NCBI GenBank assembly: GCA_030147905.1
Contig: JASBUM010000538.1
Location: forward strand, 1 to 8,515
Length of the DNA stretch: 8,515 nucleotides
From: Acidimangrovimonas sp.
GTDB lineage: Bacteria; Pseudomonadota; Alphaproteobacteria; Rhodobacterales; Rhodobacteraceae
Reading direction: 5' to 3'
Below, piece after piece: positions 1 through 5,787 of the stretch. Position 1 is the first letter of the stretch, and every line of letters starts with the position of its first letter. The notes under the pieces are model-generated. The model was not told the DNA's origin. It worked only from the letters and a program-made list of their open reading frames with translations, and searched no databases. The position numbers and the translations under genes were made by a program.

Positions 1-59
1 GCTTCGACCACCTCCGGCAACCGTCGCGTCACGACCACACTCAGACGCTCAGCGGGCAT
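1..59 (-). CDS. N-terminus of a probable D-glycerate / 2-hydroxyacid dehydrogenase (partial, cut by window edge)
   Basis: Only the first 19 codons are in the window, reading MPAERLSVVVTRRLPEVVEA with the last residue inferred from an incomplete codon. The start ATG (59-57) has a strong ribosome binding site, AGGGAGG, five bases upstream, so this is a real gene start. The opening beta-strand followed by TRRLPE is typical of NAD-dependent D-2-hydroxyacid dehydrogenases of the glycerate/glyoxylate reductase type. In Rhodobacterales such a gene often sits head-to-head with a small SH3-domain protein, as here; that context is recalled knowledge. The catalytic and NAD-binding regions lie outside the window, so the family call rests on very little sequence. 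Confidence 0.5.
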   Translation of the reverse strand, partial: MPAERLSVVVTRRLPEVVE

Positions 60-233
60 GCGATCCTCCCTGTACTTTTCTTCTCTGGGCCCTGGTGGCA
101 AAGTGGAGGAAGTGAAGGCGCGGCACAAGCGCCCCGAATCCCGGACGCCCCGGCACGCCGCATGAGGCGGCGGGACTTGCCGCGACGGCCGCGGAACGAC
201 GAGCAGAACGACAAGCAGGCAGGCAGATACAGA
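60..233. other. Divergent intergenic region between the dehydrogenase and the SH3 protein gene
   Basis: These 174 bases must hold the outward promoters for both flanking genes. On the minus strand a TTGCCA (101-96) matches five of six consensus -35 positions, but the -10 about 17 bases downstream (AAAGTA, 78-73) is poor, so I do not call it a separate feature. I could not find a convincing plus-strand promoter. An ATG at 162 is in frame with the SH3 gene, but the 24 residues it would add are Arg-rich and precede a clean signal peptide, so I treat 162-233 as non-coding. Confidence 0.5.
65..71 (-). promoter_or_regulatory. Ribosome binding site of the leftward dehydrogenase gene
   Basis: On the minus strand the sequence reads AGGGAGG, five bases before the ATG at 59-57. 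It is a near-perfect anti-16S match and fixes the start of the partial gene at the left edge. The Dcp-like gene at the other end of the window uses the same five-base spacing. Confidence 0.75.
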
Positions 234-749
234 ATGAACCGTCGGGATTTCGCCCTTTTCGCCGCAGGCGGGCTGGTCTTGGGCGCCGCCCCCAGCTGGG
301 CCAAGCGGGCACCGGCCGAAAATCTCGGCCCCGTGACGCACCTGCCGCTGCCGCGCTATGTCTCGCTGGGCACCGACAAGGGCTACGCGCGCCGCGGCCC
401 CTCGCTGACCCAGCGCATCGACTGGGTCTTCACCCGCTTCGGCATGCCACTGCGCATCACCGCCGAGTTCGGCCACTGGCGGCGCGTCGAGGACAAGGAC
501 GGCCTGGGCGGCTGGATGCATTACGCGTTGATCTCGGGGATCCGCATGGTCATCGTGACCCAGCCGATGATCGACATACGGTCGTTGCCGGAAGCCTCGG
601 CGCCGATCGTGGCCAAGGCCGAGGTCAACGTGATCGCACGGCTGCTGGCTGCGCGGCGCGACTGGTGCCGGATCCGCGCCGAGGGCGAAAGCGGCTGGGT
701 GCGCAAGAGCGATGTCTGGGGCGTCGATCCCGACGAGATCATCAACTGA
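234..749 (+). CDS. Exported bacterial SH3-domain protein (171 aa), Tat-like signal peptide
   Basis: I start the protein at the ATG at 234. This gives a signal peptide: N-terminal NRRDFA, which resembles a twin-arginine motif, a hydrophobic core at residues 7-19, and a probable cleavage after SWA (residue 23). The mature part has two bacterial SH3-like repeats. The first, about residues 40-107, contains the Y-V-S-L-G-T-D-K-G-YARRGPS opening and the GHWRRV ... GGWMH core. The second, about 120-165, has the matching DWCRI ... ESGWVRKSDVWG core. This agrees with the SH3_4 / DUF1058 type of periplasmic protein, about 170-200 aa long. Such domains are thought to bind peptides or peptidoglycan, but no specific partner is known to me. 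It has no catalytic motif. The Shine-Dalgarno is weak (AGG about ten bases before the ATG). Confidence 0.8.
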   Translation: MNRRDFALFAAGGLVLGAAPSWAKRAPAENLGPVTHLPLPRYVSLGTDKGYARRGPSLTQRIDWVFTRFGMPLRITAEFGHWRRVEDKDGLGGWMHYALISGIRMVIVTQPMIDIRSLPEASAPIVAKAEVNVIARLLAARRDWCRIRAEGESGWVRKSDVWGVDPDEIIN

Positions 750-808
750 CCCCCGCCGCGGTGGACGGCCTGGTGCCCCCATCCGCGCCCCGTCCGCTCG
801 CGACGGCA

Positions 809-837
809 TTGCCTGTCCCGCGCCGGGCAGTTAACCT
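809..837 (+). promoter_or_regulatory. Candidate sigma-70-type promoter for the CDF transporter gene
   Basis: TTGCCT (809-814) and TAACCT (832-837) are 17 bases apart and would place a transcript start near 844, about 20 bases before the ATG at 865. The -35 matches four of six consensus bases and the -10 only three, so this is tentative. The spacer is mostly an imperfect hairpin (CTGTCC / GGGCAG, 813-830). That could instead be a weak terminator for the SH3 gene or an operator; there is no T-run after it. Confidence 0.3.
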
Positions 838-864
838 AACCTGCCCTTCCCCTGCCTCCAGCGG

Positions 865-1785
865 ATGCCGCCAATGACGACAGATCGCGACCTGCGCCTC
901 AATGTCTCGGCCGGGGTGGCCTCGGTCTCGGTGGCGGGCACGCTCGTCTTGATGAAACTGTGGGCGCTGGCGGCGACGGGGTCGCTGTCGGTCGCGGCAT
1001 CGCTTGCCGACAGCGCGCTTGATCTGCTGGTTTCCCTCGCCGGGCTGGTGGCGATCATCTATGCGGCGCGCCCTCCCGATGACGACCACGCCTTCGGCCA
1101 CAGCTCCGCCGAGGATCTCGCAGCGCTGGCGCAGGCGCTTTTCGTCACGATCACGGCACTTGCCGTGGCATGGGCCGCCGCGGCCCGCCTGCGCGCGCCC
1201 GAGCCGATGGCGCTGCGCGCCGAGGGGGCCGGCATCGCGGTGATGATCCTGTCGACCGCGGCCACAATCGCGCTGGTCATCTGGCAGCGCCGGGTCTGGA
1301 TGAGGACCGGCAACCGCGTGGTGGCAGCGGATTCGCTGCATTACACCGGAGATTCGCTGTTCAACATCGGCGCCATCGTCTCGCTGGTTGCGGCCCATCT
1401 GGGGCTGCCGGCGATCGACAGCATCGTGGCGCTGGCGGGTGCGGCGGTACTGGCGCTGGGTGCGCTGCGGGTCGGCAAGGGTGCGATCGACGCGCTGATG
1501 GACAGGCGCGCGGACCCGGCGATCAGCGAGGGCATCGCGCAGCTTGCACGCGAGTGGCCGGGCGTCCACGGTTTCCACGACCTCAAGACCCGCACCGCCG
1601 GCAGCCGCGTCTTCGTCCACCTCCACATCGAGCTGGACGGCAAACAAAGCCTGGCCGATGCCCATGCCATCGGCGCCGCCCTGCGCGCGGCGATCCTCGA
1701 ACGCTACCCGGAGACAGACGTGATCATTCACAAGGACGTGGCGCGCCCTGATTCCGGCCATGGCGAGGTGAAAAGCCGCGATTAA
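865..1785 (+). CDS. Cation diffusion facilitator (CDF) family metal efflux transporter, FieF/YiiP-like
   Basis: This is an inner-membrane divalent metal/proton antiporter of 306 aa, the usual length for FieF. Six hydrophobic segments fill about residues 12-205, followed by a cytoplasmic metal-binding domain. All three YiiP metal sites can be recognised. The transport site is D49 and D53 (LADSALD) with H159 and D163 (HYTGD). The second site is D73/D74, H75 and H79 (DDDHAFGH). The cytoplasmic cluster is H238 (HDLKTR), H254 (HLHIE), H267 and H289/D291 (VIIHKD). A DD-HD transport site is associated with Zn, Cd or Fe rather than Mn, but specificity cannot be fixed from sequence. An in-frame TAA at 832 limits the start to 865 or 874. 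Neither has a good Shine-Dalgarno. The gene ends 39 bases before the glycosidase gene. Confidence 0.92.
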   Translation: MPPMTTDRDLRLNVSAGVASVSVAGTLVLMKLWALAATGSLSVAASLADSALDLLVSLAGLVAIIYAARPPDDDHAFGHSSAEDLAALAQALFVTITALAVAWAAAARLRAPEPMALRAEGAGIAVMILSTAATIALVIWQRRVWMRTGNRVVAADSLHYTGDSLFNIGAIVSLVAAHLGLPAIDSIVALAGAAVLALGALRVGKGAIDALMDRRADPAISEGIAQLAREWPGVHGFHDLKTRTAGSRVFVHLHIELDGKQSLADAHAIGAALRAAILERYPETDVIIHKDVARPDSGHGEVKSRD

Positions 1786-1789
1786 CCGT

Positions 1790-1819
1790 TTGAAACCGAA
1801 TGGAACAACGGGCAATCTT
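1790..1819 (+). promoter_or_regulatory. Candidate promoter immediately upstream of the glycosidase gene (possible leaderless start)
   Basis: TTGAAA (1790-1795) is a good -35 element, and AATCTT (1814-1819) lies 18 bases downstream as a weak -10 (three of six). A promoter here would start transcription at or very near 1825, the A of the ATG. That would fit the lack of any Shine-Dalgarno before this gene. The alternative is read-through from the CDF gene 39 bases upstream. Confidence 0.3.
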
Positions 1820-1824
1820 GCGCC

Positions 1825-3387
1825 ATGTACGCATCGCACGGCTTCCTTCGGTCCGATATCGGCGACGTCGACGTGGTCTATCACGACGGCCTGTATCACC
1901 TCTTTCACCTGGTGCTGCCCAACCACGATTTCATCGCCCATGCCGTCAGCAGCGACGGCATGAGCTGGCGGCGCGTCAAGAACGCGCTTTTCGTCGGCGA
2001 TCCGGGCGCCTGGGACGACGACATGCTGTGGACGATGCATGTCACGCCCGACCCCGACCGCGATGGTTGGTGGCGGATGTTCTACACCGGGCTCGCCCGC
2101 GTCGAATACGGCCGGGTTCAGCGCGTCGGCGTGGCGCGTTCGCGCGACCTCTACACGTGGGAGCGCGACTGCGACGGGGCCTATCCGCTGGAGATCTGCG
2201 GCCCCCATTACGAAGAGAGCGTGGATGAAGGCCGACGCTGGGTCAGCTTCCGCGACCCGTTCTTCTTCCACGACCCGGAAAGCGGCGATCGTCTCGTGCT
2301 GGCCGCAGCACGGGTGAAGAACGGCCCCATAATTCGCCGCGGCTGCGTGGCGCTGGCGCGCGAGGGCGAACCCGACCGTTTCACCTTCGGCGCGCCGCTG
2401 CATCATCCGGGCCTTTACGACGACGTCGAGGTGCCCAACCTGTTCCTGTTCGAGGGGCGCTATTACCTCATCGGTTCGATCCGCGAGGATACCAAGGTCC
2501 ATTACTGGTATTCCGAGACGCTTCACGGCCCCTATGAGAATTTCTACGACAACGTGCTGATGCCGCCGGGCAATTACGCCGCGCGCGTCTGCCACAACGA
2601 GAACCGGCTTTTGCTGTTCAACTTCTTCACCCGGGTCGAGACGATCCAGGGGCACAGCTTCACCAAGAAGCTGCTGCCGCCCCCGAAGGAGATCGTCGGC
2701 GGCCCCGGCGGCCGGCTGCGGCTGAAGTCGCATCACGCCTTCGACGACCATGTGACCGAAGCGCGACGTGTCACTGCCGCCGAGGATTGCCACCGGCTGT
2801 ACGGCAACCCGCATGCGACGCTGGAAAACGGCGGCGGCGGCACGATCCGGGTCAGTTGCGGCAGCGGATACGAGGCCTTCATGCTGCCCGGCTGGCATGC
2901 CGATTTCCGACTGCGTACGGAGATGCGGCTGCACGGCGAGGGCAAGGCCGGACTGGTCCTGCGCAGCAACGACGAGGGCGACGGCTATTACCTCTCGCTC
3001 GATCTCATCACGGGGATCGCGCAGCTGCGCATCTGGGGCGCCAATCCGCATCCGGAATTCGAACATGCCTTCCGCTTCGAGCCGATCCAGGAGGCGCGGT
3101 TTCGCGGCAGTCACGACGGCCCGTGGCAGATCGAGGCGGTCGCGCACGGCATGTATCTCGAGGTTTCTATCGACGGGTTCATCGTGCTCAGCCTCGTCGA
3201 CGAGGCCTATTCCGAGGGCAGGCTGGGCTTCTATACCGAATCCGCCAGCCTGAAGCTGAACGACGTGACCATCGAGACGCTGGAACGGCCGGTCGTGGAA
3301 CATGCGCCCGAGGCCGTCTACACCACAACCCGCCAACCCGATCGTGCCGCGATCGCGGCGATCTCGGCCGATCCGGCGAACATATGA
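1825..3387 (+). CDS. GH32/GH43-like beta-propeller glycosidase with C-terminal beta-sandwich; putative intracellular fructosidase
   Basis: A 520-aa protein with two parts. Residues 1-310 look like a five-bladed propeller of the furanosidase clan. DVDVVYHDGLYHLF puts the nucleophile at D14 (or D16), LWTMHVT fills the usual WSG-type position, SFRDP carries the stabilising D144, and VEVPNLF carries the acid/base E202 in place of the family's EC-P motif. WRMFYTG and ARSRDLYTW are typical blade motifs. Residues about 330-487 form a jelly-roll resembling the C-terminal/CBM66-type modules of GH32 enzymes (GKAGLVLRSND, GYYLSLDL, LRIWG). There is no signal peptide, so it should be cytoplasmic. I infer hydrolysis or transfer of a beta-fructofuranosyl bond, since it overlaps by ATGA with a sucrose-phosphatase-like gene and lies next to a disaccharide-phosphate synthase. 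Mannosylfructose or sucrose are the likely substrates. The classical NDPNG motif is missing, so exact family and activity are open. The start lacks a Shine-Dalgarno. Confidence 0.8.
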   Translation: MYASHGFLRSDIGDVDVVYHDGLYHLFHLVLPNHDFIAHAVSSDGMSWRRVKNALFVGDPGAWDDDMLWTMHVTPDPDRDGWWRMFYTGLARVEYGRVQRVGVARSRDLYTWERDCDGAYPLEICGPHYEESVDEGRRWVSFRDPFFFHDPESGDRLVLAAARVKNGPIIRRGCVALAREGEPDRFTFGAPLHHPGLYDDVEVPNLFLFEGRYYLIGSIREDTKVHYWYSETLHGPYENFYDNVLMPPGNYAARVCHNENRLLLFNFFTRVETIQGHSFTKKLLPPPKEIVGGPGGRLRLKSHHAFDDHVTEARRVTAAEDCHRLYGNPHATLENGGGGTIRVSCGSGYEAFMLPGWHADFRLRTEMRLHGEGKAGLVLRSNDEGDGYYLSLDLITGIAQLRIWGANPHPEFEHAFRFEPIQEARFRGSHDGPWQIEAVAHGMYLEVSIDGFIVLSLVDEAYSEGRLGFYTESASLKLNDVTIETLERPVVEHAPEAVYTTTRQPDRAAIAAISADPANI

Positions 3388-4163
3388 CGCGGGCGCAGGA
3401 CGGGACCCTGCCCGTACCCGCCGCCAGCGACGGGACCGGCGGGCCCTGGCTTCTGGTCAGCGACATCGACGACACGCTGACGGGCGATGCCGAATCGCTG
3501 GCGCGATTCTGCGCCGTGATCGCGCGCCACCGCGCCCGGATCCGCGTCGCGCTGAATTCCAGCCGTCCCGCCGCCAGCGTCGACGCCACCATCGCGCGCG
3601 AATTTCCGCCGGGATTTCGCCCCGACGCGATCATCACCGCGATGGGCACCCAGATCCGGATCGGGGGCCGGGAACTGCCAGAATGGCGCGCGCGATTTTC
3701 CGGCTGGCCCCGCGCGGCGATCGTCGAGACCGTCGCCGAACTTGGCCATCGGGCCCATGATCCCGCCTTCCAGGCCCCGGCGAAGGCCAGTTTCGCCGTT
3801 CCCGCCTGCGAGCCGTTCGAGACCCTGCGCGCGCGGCTGCGCCATGCCGGGCTTGCGTGCAAGCTGATCCATTCGGGCCGTGACGATCTGGACATCCTGC
3901 CGCCCGACGCCGACAAAGGCGCCGCCGCGCAGTTTCTGGCCGAAAAATTGGGCATTTCCGCCGACCGTCTGGTGGCGGCGGGTGACTCGGCAAACGATCT
4001 TGCTATGTTTGACGTTGCGGCCAGATCCATCGCTGTGGGCAATGCCCGGGCGGAATTGCTGACCGCGATGCCCGCCGCGCGCAGCTATCGCGCACGGGCC
4101 TGTCACGCCGCCGGTGTCCTCGAGGGACTGACCCATTGGGGGATCGTGCCGGCGGACATGTGA
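3384..4163 (+). CDS. mfppA: HAD-IIB disaccharide-phosphate phosphatase (probable mannosylfructose-phosphate phosphatase; sucrose-phosphatase-like)
   Basis: This 259-aa enzyme should remove the phosphate from mannosylfructose-6-phosphate (or sucrose-6-phosphate), the last step of disaccharide synthesis. All HAD motifs are present. Motif I is DIDDT with nucleophile D27 and acid/base D29, motif II is NSSRP (S59/S60), motif III is K178 in PPDADKGAA, and motif IV is GDSANDLAMF with D201 and D205 for Mg2+. The cap (about 85-165) and overall size fit the bacterial sucrose-phosphatase branch; the extra C-terminal domain of plant enzymes is absent. Its ATG overlaps the stop of the glycosidase gene as ATGA, with no strong Shine-Dalgarno, which implies translational coupling. 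The open frame runs much further upstream, but that part is only the glycosidase gene in another frame. The specific substrate is inferred from the neighbouring glycosyltransferase. Confidence 0.8.
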   Translation: MTRAQDGTLPVPAASDGTGGPWLLVSDIDDTLTGDAESLARFCAVIARHRARIRVALNSSRPAASVDATIAREFPPGFRPDAIITAMGTQIRIGGRELPEWRARFSGWPRAAIVETVAELGHRAHDPAFQAPAKASFAVPACEPFETLRARLRHAGLACKLIHSGRDDLDILPPDADKGAAAQFLAEKLGISADRLVAAGDSANDLAMFDVAARSIAVGNARAELLTAMPAARSYRARACHAAGVLEGLTHWGIVPADM

Positions 4164-4236
4164 CCAGGGAACCCAGGCCCGGGCCGTCTTGGCGCGTTCA
4201 CGGCGCGCAAGCCGGCGGTCCCGTGCCGCAAGCATT

Positions 4237-4241
4237 AGGTG
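4237..4241 (+). promoter_or_regulatory. Ribosome binding site that decides the glycosyltransferase start
   Basis: AGGTG sits five bases before the ATG at 4247, the same spacing as the clear sites at 65-71 and 7818-7824. Neither the in-frame ATG at 4136 nor the one at 4277 has a comparable site. Confidence 0.5.
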
Positions 4242-4246
4242 TTTGG

Positions 4247-5536
4247 ATGGCGCATCAACCTATCGGCTCGCTCCTCATGATCTCGCTTCACGGCTATGTC
4301 GCCGGATCGCCCGAGCTTGGAAAACCGGACACCGGCGGCCAGGTGATCTTCGTGCTCGAACTGGCCAAACGCTTCGCGCGGCTGGGCTATCAGGTCGACG
4401 TCATGACCCGGCGGTTCGAGGACCAGCCGACACACGACATCATCAACGAGAACCTGCGAATCTGGCGGATACCGTTCGGCGGCCCGGATTTCATCCGCAA
4501 GGAGGACATGCACGACTGGTACGGCGACTTCATCACCAACGCGCTTGCCGCGATCCGCAAGCGCAACGCGCATTACGACGTCATCAACAGCCATTACTGG
4601 GACGCCGGCGTCTGCGGCCAGAAGATCGCCGAGGAACTGCAGATCCCCCATGTGCACACCCCCCATTCCCTGGGCTGGTGGAAGCGCGTGGAAATGGCCG
4701 GCGTTCCGGACGCGGAAATGGCCGGATACCGCTTCGACGAACGGATCCAGAAGGAATTCGTCCTCTACCGCAGCTGCGACCACATCATCGCCACCTCCGA
4801 ACAGCAGGTCGACCTGATCGCGGAGCATTACGAACTCCCGCGTGAGCACATCACCATGATTCCGCCCGGGATCGACGAGGTGCGCTTTACCGCGACCACG
4901 CCCGAGGCGCAGGCACGGGCACGGGAGCGGCTGAAGATGGGGCCGAAGGACGTGTACGTGGTCGGCCGCGCGGCGGAGAACAAGGGCTATGACCTGATCA
5001 TCCAGGCGCTGCCCGCCCTGCTGCGGCTCCAGCCGGAGGCGCGGCTGGTGCTTGCGGCGGGGGCGAATTCCGACTCGGACAAGGCCCTTCTCAAGCAGTG
5101 GAAGGCGATCGCCTCCGATCTCGGAGTCAGCGGCGCGGTGGACTGGCGCGGCTATGTGCCCGACGAGGATCTGGCCGATTGCTACCGTGCGCCCGGCGTC
5201 TTCGCCCTGCCGTCACGCTATGAACCCTTCGGCATGACCGCGGTCGAGGCGATGGCCTGCGGCACGCCGACGGTGATGACGATCCACGGCGGGCTTTACG
5301 AGCAGATCGAGTTCGGCCGCCACGCCCTGGTTGCCGATCCCAAGCGGCCCGAGGAATTCGCGGCGATGCTGAACATGGCGCTCGAATATCCATGGCTGCG
5401 CGAGACCCTCTCGATCGAGGGGGCGCGCTTTGCCCGCCGTGCCTTCGGCTGGACCGGGATCGCGCGGCGGACGCTGAATGTCTTCGCCCAGTTCAAGGGC
5501 CGCTACGACGCCTATCAGGTCGAGGAGATCGCCTGA
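4247..5536 (+). CDS. mfpsA: GT4 glycosyltransferase, probable mannosylfructose-phosphate synthase (sucrose-phosphate-synthase family)
   Basis: A cytoplasmic retaining GT-B enzyme of 429 aa that would transfer a hexosyl group, probably mannose from GDP-mannose, to fructose-6-phosphate. The acceptor domain has the SPS-type loop KPDTGGQVIFVLELA (28-40), FGGPDFIRKEDMHDW (77-91), SHYWDAG (115-121) and HVHTPHSLGWWK (135-146). The donor domain starts near PPGID (206-210). It contains R241 and K246 (GRAAENKG) and the EX7E motif, E326 and E334, within SRYEPFGMTAVEAMACGTP. From memory these blocks match Agrobacterium mannosylfructose-phosphate synthase more closely than cyanobacterial SPS. I cannot compute the similarity. 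I choose ATG 4247 because AGGTG lies five bases upstream and the core begins ten residues later. An in-frame ATG at 4136 would overlap the phosphatase gene and add 37 unconserved residues. Sucrose-phosphate synthase is the alternative. Confidence 0.8.
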   Translation: MAHQPIGSLLMISLHGYVAGSPELGKPDTGGQVIFVLELAKRFARLGYQVDVMTRRFEDQPTHDIINENLRIWRIPFGGPDFIRKEDMHDWYGDFITNALAAIRKRNAHYDVINSHYWDAGVCGQKIAEELQIPHVHTPHSLGWWKRVEMAGVPDAEMAGYRFDERIQKEFVLYRSCDHIIATSEQQVDLIAEHYELPREHITMIPPGIDEVRFTATTPEAQARARERLKMGPKDVYVVGRAAENKGYDLIIQALPALLRLQPEARLVLAAGANSDSDKALLKQWKAIASDLGVSGAVDWRGYVPDEDLADCYRAPGVFALPSRYEPFGMTAVEAMACGTPTVMTIHGGLYEQIEFGRHALVADPKRPEEFAAMLNMALEYPWLRETLSIEGARFARRAFGWTGIARRTLNVFAQFKGRYDAYQVEEIA

Positions 5537-5595
5537 ACGGCGCGCCTGCGCTCTTCGCGTCTCCGCCCCCCTTCTTCTTCCGTTTCCGTCGGTCG
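5524..5595 (+). terminator. Candidate terminator at the end of the glycosidase-phosphatase-synthase operon
   Basis: GGAGA-T-CGC (5524-5532) can pair with GCGTCTCC (5557-5564), giving an eight-pair stem with one bulged T and a long loop. The stem begins inside the last codons of the synthase gene. A pyrimidine-rich tract (5565-5595) with several short T clusters follows. The long loop and the lack of a clean T-run keep this tentative; Rho-dependent ending is equally possible. Confidence 0.27.
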
Positions 5596-5787
5596 GGGGC
5601 GAGAGCGCACGCGCTGCCCCCCCTACGCAAGCGCGGTCGGCGCGCCCCGCGCGCCTATCCCCCCTGCGCCGCCCGTCAGTGCGGGGCCGCGATCCGGGGA
5701 CTCCGCCACGGGGCCTCTGCCCAACCCGGCGCGGGGCCTTCTGGGCGGCGGGTCTCCGGCTCGGCGGCGGGTCTCGGGCGGGCGGCA
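5537..5787. other. Convergent intergenic region, GC-rich, with short repeats
   Basis: The 251 bases lie between the stop codons of two converging genes. No plausible gene fits: open frames here have no Shine-Dalgarno and no recognisable domain. The content is a pyrimidine-rich left part, two copies of GGCGCGCC (5539-5546 and 5639-5646), a short CCCG-GCG-CGGG hairpin at 5725-5735, and a 13-base direct repeat near the right end. It probably serves only to end transcription from both sides. Confidence 0.5.
5744..5775. repeat. 13-base direct repeat, period 19
   Basis: GGCGGCGGGTCTC occurs at 5744-5756 and again exactly at 5763-5775, 19 bases apart, just beyond the stop codon of the peptidase gene. 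In DNA this GC-rich it may be chance or a small duplication; no function is evident. Confidence 0.55.

Noticed and set aside
813..830. Imperfect hairpin CTGTCC-loop-GGGCAG as a terminator for the SH3 gene
   Set aside because: The stem has only six pairs including a wobble, and no T-run follows; it lies in the spacer of the candidate CDF promoter, so the role is undecided.
1800..2228. A plus-strand open frame starting at ATG 1800, overlapping the glycosidase gene start
   Set aside because: Its translation is Arg-rich without domain resemblance, while the frame from 1825 gives consistent glycosidase motifs.
742..3336. A very long minus-strand open frame (about 860 codons) antisense to the CDF and glycosidase genes
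   Set aside because: It mirrors codon positions of two well-recognised plus-strand genes in GC-rich DNA. Its translation is low-complexity (rich in R, A, D, G, Q, H) with no domain, and it crosses the boundary between two unrelated genes.
3188..4235. Minus-strand open frames opposite the phosphatase gene
   Set aside because: The plus strand has a complete HAD motif set here, and the antisense translations show no recognisable family.
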